Part shown: positions 15,548-24,322 of the stretch, piece by piece
Layout: each line of letters opens with the position of its first letter
Numbering within the stretch: position 1 is the first letter of the stretch
Origin: Sphingomonadales bacterium
GTDB taxonomy: Bacteria; Pseudomonadota; Alphaproteobacteria; Sphingomonadales; Sphingomonadaceae
DNA: 27,949 bases
Direction of reading: 5' to 3'
Assembly: GCA_024636595.1 (NCBI GenBank)
Contig: JAGXGT010000155.1
Coordinates: 1 to 27,949, forward strand
Program-made: the position numbers and the translations under genes
The notes under the pieces: model-generated
Told to the model about the DNA's origin: nothing
Seen by the model: the letters and a program-made list of their open reading frames with translations, nothing else
The model's database searches: none

Positions 15548-16438
15548 ATGACGTCAAGTGCGCAGTTAAATCCAGATATTGTAGTGCGTTTTGCCCCTAG
15601 CCCCAACGGATTGTTGCATTTGGGCCACGCCTATGCCGCGATGGCGGCGCATGATTTCGCCAAGTCCCGAGGCGGTCGGTTTCTGCTCCGGATCGAGGAT
15701 ATCGACAGCGGTCGCACGCGGCCCGAATTTGTAACGGCGATACTGCAGGATTTGCGCTGGCTCGGCCTGCTCTGGGACGGGGATGTGATTTTCCAGTCCG
15801 ATAGGCTGGACAGCTATGCGGCGGCAGCGGACCGGCTGAAGGCCAAGCGTCTGTTATATCCCTGTTTCTGCAGTCGTTCCGACATGCGCCAAATGCAGGA
15901 TGATGATCGGCAGCCGGAGGGGCCGGATGGTCCGATCTATCCCGGAACATGCCGGCATCTGGATCCGGCACTGGCCAAGAAACGAATCGCAACGGAGGCG
16001 CACAGCTGGCGGCTTGATATCGCCAAGGCAGTTGCGATCACTGGACCGCTGCAATGGACGGATGAACGGCACGGCGCGCAATCAAACCATCCGGAGTGGC
16101 TGGGCGATGTCGTGCTGGTACCAAAGGAAACGCCGGTGGCCTATCATCTGGCGGTAGCGGTCGACGACGCGCGCGATGGTATTACCCATGTGGTGCGCGG
16201 CGACGATTTATTTGCATCAACGCATATACACCGTCTTTTACAGGCCTTGCTGGATTTGCCGACGCCGGTTTACGTGCATCACCCGCTGCTACTCGATGAA
16301 ACCGGTACGAAGCTCTCGAAAAGCAGGGATTCTGCCTCTTTGTCCGTATTGCGGTTGGCTGGCCATAGCGGGTATAAATTGTTGCAAGATTTTCGGCAGG
16401 GTATCTTCCCGGTTGGAATTTCACTCTCCCAAGGGTAA
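15548..16438 (+). CDS. gluQ: Glutamyl-Q tRNA(Asp) synthetase
   Basis: Attaches glutamate to the queuosine at position 34 of tRNA(Asp); a truncated glutamyl-tRNA synthetase paralogue. The 296-residue protein has the class I signature HLGH (24-27), the KLSKS signature (255-259) and a zinc site Cys106, Cys108, Tyr131 and Cys135, in the pattern known for E. coli GluQRS. It stops soon after KLSKS and lacks the anticodon-binding domain, which separates it from true GltX. ATG 15548 has no obvious Shine-Dalgarno sequence. It is divergent from the HNH gene (about 86 bases apart) and 9 bases upstream of the small HIG1-like gene, so it heads a three-gene run. Confidence 0.95.
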   Translation: MTSSAQLNPDIVVRFAPSPNGLLHLGHAYAAMAAHDFAKSRGGRFLLRIEDIDSGRTRPEFVTAILQDLRWLGLLWDGDVIFQSDRLDSYAAAADRLKAKRLLYPCFCSRSDMRQMQDDDRQPEGPDGPIYPGTCRHLDPALAKKRIATEAHSWRLDIAKAVAITGPLQWTDERHGAQSNHPEWLGDVVLVPKETPVAYHLAVAVDDARDGITHVVRGDDLFASTHIHRLLQALLDLPTPVYVHHPLLLDETGTKLSKSRDSASLSVLRLAGHSGYKLLQDFRQGIFPVGISLSQG

Positions 16439-16447
16439 GGTGCTTTT

Positions 16448-16678
16448 ATGAGCTATATTTTGATATTGATGATTGTCGCAGCGGCTGGTGCCGTCGTTTA
16501 CGCCCTCGTGCGCGGGCTGATTGCCTTTGCTAATATGGAACCGGGGGATGTCGACGCAGACGGCATTACCGCGTCGCACAAGAAGCAGAATGAAATGATG
16601 TTTGCGCGTGTCAAATATCAGGCGATAGCGATCATCCTGGTGGTTATATTGCTCGCCGTGGCAGGCGGCCAGAGCTAG
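16448..16678 (+). CDS. Small twin-transmembrane protein, HIG1-like
   Basis: A 76-residue inner-membrane protein with helices at about 2-25 and 54-74 joined by a polar loop that ends in KKQNEMMFARVKYQ. That loop-helix pattern is characteristic of HIG1-domain small proteins in alphaproteobacteria, some of which associate with respiratory supercomplexes. It lies between gluQ (9 bases) and the cobalamin adenosyltransferase gene (12 bases), a neighbourhood I recall as common in sphingomonads. Family call is good; a role in respiratory complex assembly is inference. Confidence 0.85.
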   Translation: MSYILILMIVAAAGAVVYALVRGLIAFANMEPGDVDADGITASHKKQNEMMFARVKYQAIAIILVVILLAVAGGQS

Positions 16679-16690
16679 ACCGCTTCCCTC

Positions 16691-17269
16691 ATGGTCAAGC
16701 TCAACAAGATTTACACGAAAACGGGCGATGACGGTACGACCGGTCTGGTCGATGGATCGCGCATTGCCAAAAATGATCCGCGCATGGCGGCGATTGGCGA
16801 TGTCGATGAACTGAACAGCGCGCTGGGTGTCGCGATTTGCGAAATTACCGATGATGCGCTGGTTCAGGAATTGCGCATGGTCCAGAATGACCTGTTTGAC
16901 CTTGGTGCGGATCTGGCGACGCCAGCCAAAGCGGGTGATGATTTTGCCCCTTCAGAAATGACACTACGCATCGTGCCAGCGCAGGTGGAGCGGCTGGAAA
17001 GCAAGATCGATGCCGCCACCGCCGAGCTTGATCCGCTCACCAGTTTCATTTTGCCCGGCGGCGCAAAATCCGCTGCTGCCGTGCACCTAGCCCGGGCTAT
17101 AGCCCGGCGGGCCGAACGGACATGTGTTGCCGCTGCCCAAGAGATGCCGCTCAATCCCCACGCACTGGCCTATATCAATCGCCTTTCAGATTATTTGTTC
17201 GTTCTCGGGCGAGCACTTAATAGCGGCGGCAAGGACGATATATTATGGGTACCGGGAGGGTCGCGCTAG
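16691..17269 (+). CDS. Cob(I)alamin adenosyltransferase, PduO type
   Basis: Transfers the adenosyl group of ATP to cob(I)alamin to form coenzyme B12; cytosolic trimer. The 192-residue product has the N-terminal ATP loop TKTGDDGTTGL (9-19), the GDVDELNSALG segment (37-47) and the conserved FILPGG...AVHLARAIARRAER helix. Length and domain order match the stand-alone PduO-type enzyme without a C-terminal extension. It ends the gluQ-HIG1-pduO run. No cobalamin riboswitch is evident nearby and no B12-dependent enzyme gene is in the window. Confidence 0.95.
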   Translation: MVKLNKIYTKTGDDGTTGLVDGSRIAKNDPRMAAIGDVDELNSALGVAICEITDDALVQELRMVQNDLFDLGADLATPAKAGDDFAPSEMTLRIVPAQVERLESKIDAATAELDPLTSFILPGGAKSAAAVHLARAIARRAERTCVAAAQEMPLNPHALAYINRLSDYLFVLGRALNSGGKDDILWVPGGSR

Positions 17270-17327
17270 CGAGCGCAAGCGCCATTCTTGAAAAATATTT
17301 GCAACCAACTGGCGCGAATATACGTTG

Positions 17328-17355
17328 TTGACCTAAATATCGTTCGCTCTATGTT
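17328..17355 (+). promoter_or_regulatory. Candidate promoter of egtBD
   Basis: TTGACC (17328-17333) and TATGTT (17350-17355) are separated by 16 bases and lie 34 bases before the TTG start of egtB. Each hexamer differs by one or two bases from the sigma-70 consensus, which makes this one of the better promoter matches in the window. It sits in the 119-base gap after the cobalamin adenosyltransferase gene. Confidence 0.45.
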
Positions 17356-17388
17356 CTGAAATGCACTTGAGCTTCCACCGGAGTAGGA

Positions 17389-18615
17389 TTGATCGCCAGC
17401 CAACCACAAAGCCCGTTCACGCCTTTGGCTGACGCAGATAATCGTTCTCGTGCAAGCCTATTGCTCGATCGTTTCCGGGATGTGCGATGCCACTCACTGC
17501 GCTTGGCCGACGGCTTGAGCGATGCGGATGCGACCGCGCAGTCGATGGATGACGCGTCCCCGACAAAATGGCATCTGGCCCACACCAGCTGGTTTTTTGA
17601 AACTTTTCTGCTCCGCGATCATGTCGCTGACTATCGGCTGTTCGACGACGACTATCCCTATTTGTTCAACAGCTATTATGAGGCCGAAGGGGCGAGGCAC
17701 GCCCGACCGGAGCGCGGCCTTTTGACCCGCCCGTCGCTGACCGACGTGAAAAAATACCGCAACCATGTCGATGGCGCGATGATCGAGGCGATGGGAGGGT
17801 TTGACCAAGAATTGCTCGACCTGGTCGAGCTCGGTCTCCATCATGAACAGCAGCATCAGGAATTGCTGCTGACTGATATTCTCCATCTCTTCTCGCGCAA
17901 CCCTTTAAAGCCTGCCTATTCCGGCAAGGTGCCCGTTCGCACCGCCGAGGCTGGCCCGCTGCAATGGATTGAGGGGCCTACCGGTGTTCACCAGATCGGC
18001 CATGAGGGTACGGACTTTGCTTTTGATTGCGAAGGGCCGCGCCATGATATGCTGCTGCACCCCCATACCCTCGCCAACCGACCAGTGACCAACGGCGAAT
18101 GGCTCGCGTTTATCGAAGACGGTGGCTATCGGGATTCCCGCCATTGGCTGTCCGATGGCTGGGCGTGGGTCCAGGACGAACATATTGACGCCCCCTTGTA
18201 CTGGAACCGCACTGTCGACCAGAATTGGGCGGAATTTGGATTGGCCGGCAATCACAGCCTCGACCGTTCCGCACCAGTCAAACATATCAGCCTCTACGAA
18301 GCCGATGCCTATGCAAGTTGGGCTGACGCTCGCCTGCCAACGGAAGCGGAATGGGAAGTGGCCGCTGATCAGGGCTTGCCGAACACCGGATCAGTCTGGG
18401 AGTGGACCGGCAGCGCCTACCGACCCTATCCCGGCTTCAAGCCCGCAGCCGGCGCGGTCGGCGAATACAATGGCAAGTTCATGTCCGGGCAGTTTGTTCT
18501 GAAGGGCGGCAGCGTCGCCACCTCGCCTGACCACATCCGGCCCAGTTACCGCAATTTCTTTTACCCCCAACAGCGCTGGCAGTTCACCGGATTGCGGCTC
18601 GCAAAAGACCTTTAG
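17389..18615 (+). CDS. egtB: Ergothioneine biosynthesis sulfoxide synthase EgtB
   Basis: Iron enzyme that couples hercynine with a thiol (cysteine or gamma-glutamylcysteine) and O2 to form the sulfoxide precursor of ergothioneine. The 408-residue protein has an N-terminal DinB-like domain with the iron ligands in WHLAH (61-65) and His152-x3-His156-x-Glu158. A C-terminal formylglycine-generating-enzyme-like domain (about 180-406) carries GSVWEWTGS and ends in FTGLRLAKDL. The best start is TTG 17389, preceded by GGAG and AGGA; there is no usable in-frame ATG before the DinB domain. It lies 17 bases upstream of egtD in an egtBD pair. The genes for EgtA, EgtC and EgtE are not adjacent, so the thiol donor and C-S lyase are open. 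Confidence 0.94.
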   Translation: MIASQPQSPFTPLADADNRSRASLLLDRFRDVRCHSLRLADGLSDADATAQSMDDASPTKWHLAHTSWFFETFLLRDHVADYRLFDDDYPYLFNSYYEAEGARHARPERGLLTRPSLTDVKKYRNHVDGAMIEAMGGFDQELLDLVELGLHHEQQHQELLLTDILHLFSRNPLKPAYSGKVPVRTAEAGPLQWIEGPTGVHQIGHEGTDFAFDCEGPRHDMLLHPHTLANRPVTNGEWLAFIEDGGYRDSRHWLSDGWAWVQDEHIDAPLYWNRTVDQNWAEFGLAGNHSLDRSAPVKHISLYEADAYASWADARLPTEAEWEVAADQGLPNTGSVWEWTGSAYRPYPGFKPAAGAVGEYNGKFMSGQFVLKGGSVATSPDHIRPSYRNFFYPQQRWQFTGLRLAKDL

Positions 18616-18632
18616 GATCAAGGATTTCTGGC

Positions 18633-19592
18633 ATGGATATGACCACCACCCTCATCGATCATACATTTCAGAAAGACGTGCGGCGCTGCTTCGACCAGCG
18701 GGCCTATGCGCTTCCCGCACGCTGGCTCTATGATCGGCGCGGGTCGGAATTGTTCGAGGATATTACCGGATTGCCGGAATATTATCCCACGCGCACCGAG
18801 ACCAAACTGTTGCGGGACCATGGTGCTGACTTTGCCGAAGCGATCGGCAAGGGCCGGGCGGTAATCGAATTTGGTTCGGGCAGCTCGGTCAAAACACCCC
18901 ATTTGCTGCGCGCCGTCGAGCCCGCTGCCTATGTGCCAATCGATATCTCCGGCGAGTTTCTTGAACATAGCGCCGCGATTTTGCAGGATGATTTTCCCGA
19001 TCTGCCGATCCACCCGGTTGAAGCGGACTTCATGACACGGGTCGAACTGCCGGACGCGGTGGCGGACTTGCCCAAGCTTGGTTTTTTTCCCGGCTCGACG
19101 ATCGGCAATATGATTGCGAGAACGTCGGTGGACCTGCTACGGTTTATGCGCGAAACGCTGGGCATCGGTTCGCAGTTGCTGATCGGAATGGACCGGATCA
19201 AGGACAGACAGGTGCTGATCAATGCCTATGACGACAGCGCCGGCGTTACTGCCCAGTTTTCGCTCAATTTGCTCGACCGGATCAACCGCGAACTGGATGG
19301 CGATATTCCAGTGGAAAATTTCCGTCATGTTGCAGTGTGGAATGATGACTATGCCCGGGTCGAAATCTATCTGGAGGTGCAGGACGATGTAACCTTCTCG
19401 ATAGATGGAACCACGCACAGCCTGTCCAGTGGCCAGCGGATCCATATAGAGAATAGTCACAAGTTCGGGTTGCGCGATGCCCGGTTGATGCTTCGCGCCG
19501 GAGGCTGGACACCGCTATGTGACTGGAGCGATGAACAGGATTATTTTACGCTGATTCTGGCCGAAGCGCACCCTTATAAGCACGCACCCTGA
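18633..19592 (+). CDS. egtD: L-histidine N(alpha)-methyltransferase EgtD
   Basis: SAM-dependent enzyme that trimethylates histidine to hercynine, the first step of ergothioneine synthesis. The 319-residue protein matches the family length. It has the N-terminal YDRRGSELFEDI and LPEYYPTRTE segments (33-56) that build the histidine site, SAM motif EFGSGSS (79-85) and VPIDIS (101-106). ATG 18633 follows AGGA (18621-18624) at 8 bases. It is downstream of egtB and converges on the DUF1176 gene with only three bases between the stop codons. The pairing with egtB makes the assignment secure. Confidence 0.95.
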   Translation: MDMTTTLIDHTFQKDVRRCFDQRAYALPARWLYDRRGSELFEDITGLPEYYPTRTETKLLRDHGADFAEAIGKGRAVIEFGSGSSVKTPHLLRAVEPAAYVPIDISGEFLEHSAAILQDDFPDLPIHPVEADFMTRVELPDAVADLPKLGFFPGSTIGNMIARTSVDLLRFMRETLGIGSQLLIGMDRIKDRQVLINAYDDSAGVTAQFSLNLLDRINRELDGDIPVENFRHVAVWNDDYARVEIYLEVQDDVTFSIDGTTHSLSSGQRIHIENSHKFGLRDARLMLRAGGWTPLCDWSDEQDYFTLILAEAHPYKHAP

Positions 19593-19595
19593 TAC

Positions 19596-20693
19596 TCAGT
19601 CTTTAGTCGAAATGGCCGTTGGCGACTTGCTATATTTTGCGCGCCACGTGGTAATCCATTCATAGGCACCGCGACACTCAGGCATGGCGCTGGCATCCGT
19701 CAGGCGAAACATGTCACCGTCCCAGACATAATTTTCCGCGCTTCCGCAATCGCCAAGTCCGCGCCCCTTGCCATAGCTGCTCAATGTCTGATCTTGTTCA
19801 TCCCACCCCGCATTGACCAGCAAGGGATCGGTGCCTTCACCGCCCCAACTGGGCTGGCGGTCAAACTCGGCGGGGGCAAAAGTCCAGCCGCTGGGGCCGT
19901 CTTGGCTTTCAATATATTCTCCAACATAAGGGGCGCTGGAAAAATTATAGGCCCCCGAGCCGCACGAAATCAGCACTAGCGCCCGGAACCTATTGCCGCG
20001 CCTGCTAAGCGGATAGACTTGATCCTCGACCAGTCCATAGCGCTCGTCTTTGCATCGCGAATCCTCGACCAGTGCGATGATGGCATTGGTTTCGGGGACC
20101 AGATCTGCTGCGTCCCACTGGTCGACCATGATCATTGGTATATCGGGTGCAACAGCTTGAAATGTCCGTGACCCTTTGGCGACCAGCGCCGTATCGGTTC
20201 CGGCGCGATCCTGTTTCTGGTCGATGTAGCGCAAGGCGGCCGATGAACCGGCCAGCGAAATCAGCGTGATATTTTCACCACCGGGCCCCCTCAAGGCAAG
20301 CCGTTTGCCTTTGATGATGGCTGCCGCCACTTTTCTGGCATCCTCGCCCACAATCTCAATCGGATAATCGCCTTGCACAATCGGTCCGGTATCTACCAGC
20401 TGGCCGTCAACGATCATCTGGTAGCGATCCATATCCTTGGGCTCGAATGAAATGTGGATCTTGAAAATATCATCGCTGCCTGCGGTTCGGACGATCGACA
20501 CTGGGCCATCCCAGTCACCATAGCCGCTGCCACCCGCTTCCGGCTCCAACGAGACCGCTTGGCAATTACCGCCATTGTCGCAGCCGACCGCCCAATCGCC
20601 GAAAGTCCGGATTTCGCCCGGCTGCGCCGCTGGCATGGTGGTGGCAGCGGCTATTGTCGCAAATACTCCGGCGATGAAACTGATAGGGGGCAT
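19596..20693 (-). CDS. DUF1176 domain secreted protein
   Basis: A 365-residue protein with a signal peptide (hydrophobic stretch about 4-22, likely cleaved near the PAAQ site). The mature N-terminus carries the DUF1176 hallmark FGDWAVGCDNGGNC (31-44), whose two Cys probably form a disulfide. The rest is beta-rich with further Cys pairs, typical of the family. It is probably periplasmic or outer-membrane associated; the biochemical function of DUF1176 is unknown to me. ATG 20693 is divergent from the hydroxyacyl-CoA dehydrogenase gene across 76 bases. Confidence 0.9.
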   Translation of the reverse strand: MPPISFIAGVFATIAAATTMPAAQPGEIRTFGDWAVGCDNGGNCQAVSLEPEAGGSGYGDWDGPVSIVRTAGSDDIFKIHISFEPKDMDRYQMIVDGQLVDTGPIVQGDYPIEIVGEDARKVAAAIIKGKRLALRGPGGENITLISLAGSSAALRYIDQKQDRAGTDTALVAKGSRTFQAVAPDIPMIMVDQWDAADLVPETNAIIALVEDSRCKDERYGLVEDQVYPLSRRGNRFRALVLISCGSGAYNFSSAPYVGEYIESQDGPSGWTFAPAEFDRQPSWGGEGTDPLLVNAGWDEQDQTLSSYGKGRGLGDCGSAENYVWDGDMFRLTDASAMPECRGAYEWITTWRAKYSKSPTAISTKD

Positions 20694-20769
20694 AATTGCA
20701 ATCTAGCCAGTTTGCCTGACAATCGCTAGTGGCTTGTTCAATCACGACGAACAGCGCGAAAGGCATGGA

Positions 20770-21639
20770 ATGAAAGCAATTGGCATTATCGGATCGGGGC
20801 AAATGGGTGCCGGCATCGCACAGGTATCGGCGCAGGCAGGCTATCATGTCTATCTTTCCGATGTTAGCATGGAGATCGCCGAACGCAGCAGGGAGGGTAT
20901 TGCCAAGCAGCTGGCGCGGCTGGTCGAAAAGGAAAAAATCGAACATAAGGCCGCCGACACCGCGCTCAGCCGGATCGAGCCGATTGTTCAGCTCGATCCG
21001 ATGGCCAATGCCGATATCATCATCGAAGCGGCAACCGAGCGGGAAGAGGTGAAACGCCAGATTTTCGCTGCAGCATCCGAGGTGCTAGGGCACCAAGCGA
21101 TCTTGGCCAGCAATACATCATCGATATCGATCACCCGGCTGGCGCAGGCGGTCAAGGATCCGTCGCGTTTTGTTGGCGTGCATTTTTTCAACCCGGTGCC
21201 GTTGATGGGACTGGTCGAAGTCATCCGCGGGCTGGCAACCAGCGACCAGACCGCGGCAATGGCCAGCGATTTTGCCAAGGCGGTCGGCAAGATCCCGGTG
21301 ATGGCCAAGGATTCTCCCTGTTTCGTCGTCAACCGCATCTTGCTGCCGATGCTCAATGAAGCTTTTTTCGTGCTCGGCGAGGGTACAGCGTCGATGGAGG
21401 ATATCGATCGCGGTGTGCAGCTCGGTCTCGGTCATCCGATGGGGCCGTTGACGCTGGCTGATCTGATTGGTCTCGATACACTGCTGGAAATCTTGCGGGT
21501 GCTGCAAAATGATTTCGGTGACCCCAAATATCGCCCGGCCCCGATCCTGATGAAATATGTCGAGGCGGGTTGGCTGGGCCGCAAGACCGGCAAGGGTTTT
21601 TATGACTATTCGGGCGAAGTGCCGGTCCCGACGATGTGA
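20770..21639 (+). CDS. 3-hydroxybutyryl/3-hydroxyacyl-CoA dehydrogenase
   Basis: NAD(P)-dependent enzyme interconverting 3-hydroxyacyl-CoA and 3-oxoacyl-CoA. The 289-residue protein has the dinucleotide motif GSGQMG (8-13) and the catalytic set Ser117, His138 (GVHFFNP), Glu150 and Asn188 (VVNR), with the same spacing as in human HADH. A C-terminal dimerisation domain covers about 185-285 and ends in KTGKGFYDY. ATG 20770 starts the Rossmann strand directly; an in-frame start 12 codons upstream adds unrelated residues. It is the first gene of a tight plus-strand run, and its stop overlaps the next start as GTGA. The named function could be hbd or paaH-like; the chain length is not readable. Confidence 0.94.
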   Translation: MKAIGIIGSGQMGAGIAQVSAQAGYHVYLSDVSMEIAERSREGIAKQLARLVEKEKIEHKAADTALSRIEPIVQLDPMANADIIIEAATEREEVKRQIFAAASEVLGHQAILASNTSSISITRLAQAVKDPSRFVGVHFFNPVPLMGLVEVIRGLATSDQTAAMASDFAKAVGKIPVMAKDSPCFVVNRILLPMLNEAFFVLGEGTASMEDIDRGVQLGLGHPMGPLTLADLIGLDTLLEILRVLQNDFGDPKYRPAPILMKYVEAGWLGRKTGKGFYDYSGEVPVPTM

Positions 21640-22232
21640 ACGGATTTGATCCCCGGACCCTGGCTTTTTATCAGGAATCGGCCGACCACTATGTCGACGA
21701 CCATCCGCGCGATGTAGCGAGTCATATTCCGGCCTTTCTTGATCGTCTACCACCCGCCGGAGCGATCTTGGAATTGGGCTGTGGCGGCGGCGTTGATGCA
21801 GCCTATATGGAAGAGCGTGGTTTCGCGGTGGAGGCCACGGATGGCGTGGTTGCGATGGCAGCCAAGGCGGAGCAGCGCCTGAAACATCCGGTACGGGTCA
21901 TGCGCTTTCACGAACTCGATGCGGTTGAACGCTACGACGCCATTGTAGCGACCGCTTCCCTGTTGCATGTGCCGAAGCCCGAGTTACCTTATGTTCTGGC
22001 CAGAATTTGGTGCGCCCTGAAGACCGGCGGATGGCATGTTGCGACATATAAGACCGGCCATGCAGCAGGTTGGGATGATCATAAGCGTTATTATAACTAT
22101 CCTTCGGTGGAAGAATTGGAGGCATGTTATAAACAAGCTGGCCAATGGACCGGTTTAGAAATAACGGCGTCTATGGAAAAAGGCTTTTTTAGCGGGCCAG
22201 GTCGATGGCTAACCATCCAAGGGCAGAAATAG
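21636..22232 (+). CDS. Class I SAM-dependent methyltransferase
   Basis: A 198-residue Rossmann-fold methyltransferase. Motif I, ILELGCGGG (44-52), is followed by an acidic residue in VEATDG. The segment YDAIVATASLLHVP matches motif II/post-II of the UbiE/Methyltransf_11/25 group. The substrate is unknown. The start is GTG 21636, overlapping the dehydrogenase stop codon as GTGA, which implies coupled translation. The epoxide hydrolase start lies 20 bases after its stop. The position between an acyl-CoA enzyme and an epoxide hydrolase suggests a small-molecule substrate, but this is inference. Confidence 0.87.
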   Translation: MNGFDPRTLAFYQESADHYVDDHPRDVASHIPAFLDRLPPAGAILELGCGGGVDAAYMEERGFAVEATDGVVAMAAKAEQRLKHPVRVMRFHELDAVERYDAIVATASLLHVPKPELPYVLARIWCALKTGGWHVATYKTGHAAGWDDHKRYYNYPSVEELEACYKQAGQWTGLEITASMEKGFFSGPGRWLTIQGQK

Positions 22233-22252
22233 ATGCGGAAAGAACAGCAGAT

Positions 22253-23395
22253 ATGACGGAAATCAGAGACTTCGAAATCGACATCCCGAAGACCGCACTG
22301 GACGATCTCGACATCAGATTGCGGCATGTGCGCTGGCCTGATCCGGAGCCGGTTGATGATTGGTCGCAGGGTATTCCGCTCGACTATGTGAAGACCATCG
22401 TCGATCACTGGCGGACCAGCTATGACTGGAAACGCTGCCAGGATGCGCTCAATCAATATTCGCATCATCTGACCGAGATTGACGGCGTCGATATCCATTT
22501 CATGCATATCCGCTCTCCGGAAGCCGGCGCGCGGCCGCTGGTCATGACGCATGGCTGGCCTGGATCAATCGTCGAGTTCATGGATGTGATCGGCCCGCTG
22601 ACCGATCCGGTGGCCCACGGCGGCGAGGCGAAAGATGCCTACCATCTGGTCGTGCCGTCGCTGCCCGGATATGGATTCTCCGGCAAGCCGACCAACACCG
22701 GCTGGGGCATCGAGAAAATTGCAAAGGCCTGGGATACGCTGATGATGCGGCTCGGCTATGATCGCTATTTCGCACAGGGTGGGGACTGGGGCGGGATGGT
22801 CACCTCCGTCATCGGCGCGCAGAATCTCGGACGATGTGCCGGCATTCATGTCAATCTGGTCATTGTCGGGCCGCCTTCGGAAGAAATTATGAACAACCCG
22901 ACCCCGGAAGAGCAGGCATCACTTGCCCATTTCGCCGTCTACCAATCGCAGGGCGCGGGCTATGCCGAAATCCAGCGCACCCGACCGCAGACGCTCGGCT
23001 ATGGTCTGGCGGATTCTCCGGTCGGACAAATGGCCTGGATCATGGAAAAATTCCAGGGCTGGTCGGACGATGCCAAAGCCCCGGACGACAATTTCGATTG
23101 TGACCATCTGCTCGACAATGTGATGATCTACTGGCTCAACAACGCTGGCGCATCCTCGGCCCGGCTGTACCGCGAAAGCTTTGGCGCGCCCAATATTGAT
23201 CTGGTCGAGATCCCGTCGGGGTGCAGCATCTTCCCCAACGAGATCATCACCCCCTCGCGCCGCTGGGCCGAGCAACGGTTCAAGAATTTGCACCACTGGG
23301 GCGAACCGGAACGCGGCGGCCATTTCGCGGCTATGGAAGTGCCCGAACTGTTTGTGCAGGAAGTGCGGAGCTGTTTCGGAGCGATGGAGCTCTAG
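22253..23395 (+). CDS. Epoxide hydrolase (EHN N-terminal domain, alpha/beta hydrolase)
   Basis: A 380-residue enzyme that opens epoxides to diols by a covalent ester intermediate. The N-terminal EHN domain (about 4-95) is of the microsomal type, with RLRHVRWPDP and W...LNQYSHHLTEIDG. The oxyanion loop HGWPGS is at 100-105, the nucleophile Asp178 lies in GGDWGG, and the base His357 is in ERGGHFAAMEVPE. ATG 22253 gives the usual MTEIRDFEIDIP-type start; an in-frame ATG at 22205 would overlap the methyltransferase gene and add 16 non-conserved residues. It lies seven bases upstream of the permease gene, so it is part of the same transcript as the transporter. There is no membrane anchor, so it is likely soluble. 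Confidence 0.93.
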   Translation: MTEIRDFEIDIPKTALDDLDIRLRHVRWPDPEPVDDWSQGIPLDYVKTIVDHWRTSYDWKRCQDALNQYSHHLTEIDGVDIHFMHIRSPEAGARPLVMTHGWPGSIVEFMDVIGPLTDPVAHGGEAKDAYHLVVPSLPGYGFSGKPTNTGWGIEKIAKAWDTLMMRLGYDRYFAQGGDWGGMVTSVIGAQNLGRCAGIHVNLVIVGPPSEEIMNNPTPEEQASLAHFAVYQSQGAGYAEIQRTRPQTLGYGLADSPVGQMAWIMEKFQGWSDDAKAPDDNFDCDHLLDNVMIYWLNNAGASSARLYRESFGAPNIDLVEIPSGCSIFPNEIITPSRRWAEQRFKNLHHWGEPERGGHFAAMEVPELFVQEVRSCFGAMEL

Positions 23396-23401
23396 CGGCG
23401 C

Positions 23402-24322
23402 GTGCTTGCCCTGATCACCCGGCGGCTGATGACGGCTATCCCGACACTGCTGGTGATCATATTGGCGTCCTTCTTTCTGATGCGGCTGGCGCCCGGCGGG
23501 CCTTTTGATGGTGAACGGCCGCTGGATCCGGCGACGCAAGCCGCGCTGCAACAGGCTTATGGTCTTGATCGGCCTTTGTGGGAGCAGGCGTGGCTCTATA
23601 TTTCACGGCTGGTACAGGGAGATTTCGGACCATCATTGGTCTACCGCGATTTTACCGTTTCGGAGCTGATTGCGCAGGGTCTCCCCATTTCTCTGACTCT
23701 GGGCGGGTTGGCGATACTGCTGGCCCTGCTGATCGGCGTGACGGCTGGTCTTTTTGCTGCGGTTCGAGCGGGAAAGGCCACCGACAAGACCATCATGATG
23801 CTGGCGACGGTCGCTACCGCGCTACCCACCTTTGTCACCGGACCGGCGTTGGCGTTGTTTTTGGGATTGTGGCTGGGATTGCTGCCGGTGTCGGGAATCG
23901 GTGAAGGCGGCGCCTGGCTGATCATGCCGGTGGTAGCGCTGGCGCTGCCGGTGTCGGGAGCGATCGCCAAACTCACCCGCGCCGGGTTGGCCAGCGTGCT
24001 CAAGCAGGATCATATCCGCTCGGCCCGGGCGCGAGGTCTGTCTGAGACAAAAATCATGTTAAAACATGGACTTAGGACAGCCATGGTGCCGGTTGCGAGC
24101 TATCTCGGTCCGGCCGCAGCGGGTCTTTTGACCGGTGCGGTCGTGGTCGAAACTGTCTTCGGACTACCGGGCCTCGGGCGCTATTTCGTCCAGGGTGCGC
24201 TCAATCGTGATTATCCGCTCGTGCTCGGAGTGGTCACGCTTTATGCGGCGCTGATCATCCTGTTCAACCTGTTTGCCGACCTGATCTACGGCTGGCTTGA
24301 TCCCAGAATGCGGGATGGGTGA
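23402..24322 (+). CDS. ABC transporter permease, OppB/DppB type
   Basis: First inner-membrane subunit of a peptide/nickel/opine-type ABC transporter. The 306-residue protein starts with the typical cytoplasmic RR and TM1, and then PGGPFDGERPLD, the hallmark periplasmic segment of OppB proteins (31-43). About six transmembrane helices follow. The ATPase-contacting EAA loop is near 195-227 (SARARGLSETKIMLKHGLR). The start is GTG 23402, seven bases after the epoxide hydrolase stop. Its stop overlaps the start of the second permease gene by 8 bases. The transported solute is not readable. Confidence 0.92.
   Translation: MLALITRRLMTAIPTLLVIILASFFLMRLAPGGPFDGERPLDPATQAALQQAYGLDRPLWEQAWLYISRLVQGDFGPSLVYRDFTVSELIAQGLPISLTLGGLAILLALLIGVTAGLFAAVRAGKATDKTIMMLATVATALPTFVTGPALALFLGLWLGLLPVSGIGEGGAWLIMPVVALALPVSGAIAKLTRAGLASVLKQDHIRSARARGLSETKIMLKHGLRTAMVPVASYLGPAAAGLLTGAVVVETVFGLPGLGRYFVQGALNRDYPLVLGVVTLYAALIILFNLFADLIYGWLDPRMRDG

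Noticed and set aside
17260..17295. Possible terminator after the cobalamin adenosyltransferase gene (GCGCT...AGCGC)
   Set aside because: The arms are only about five bases and no T-run follows.
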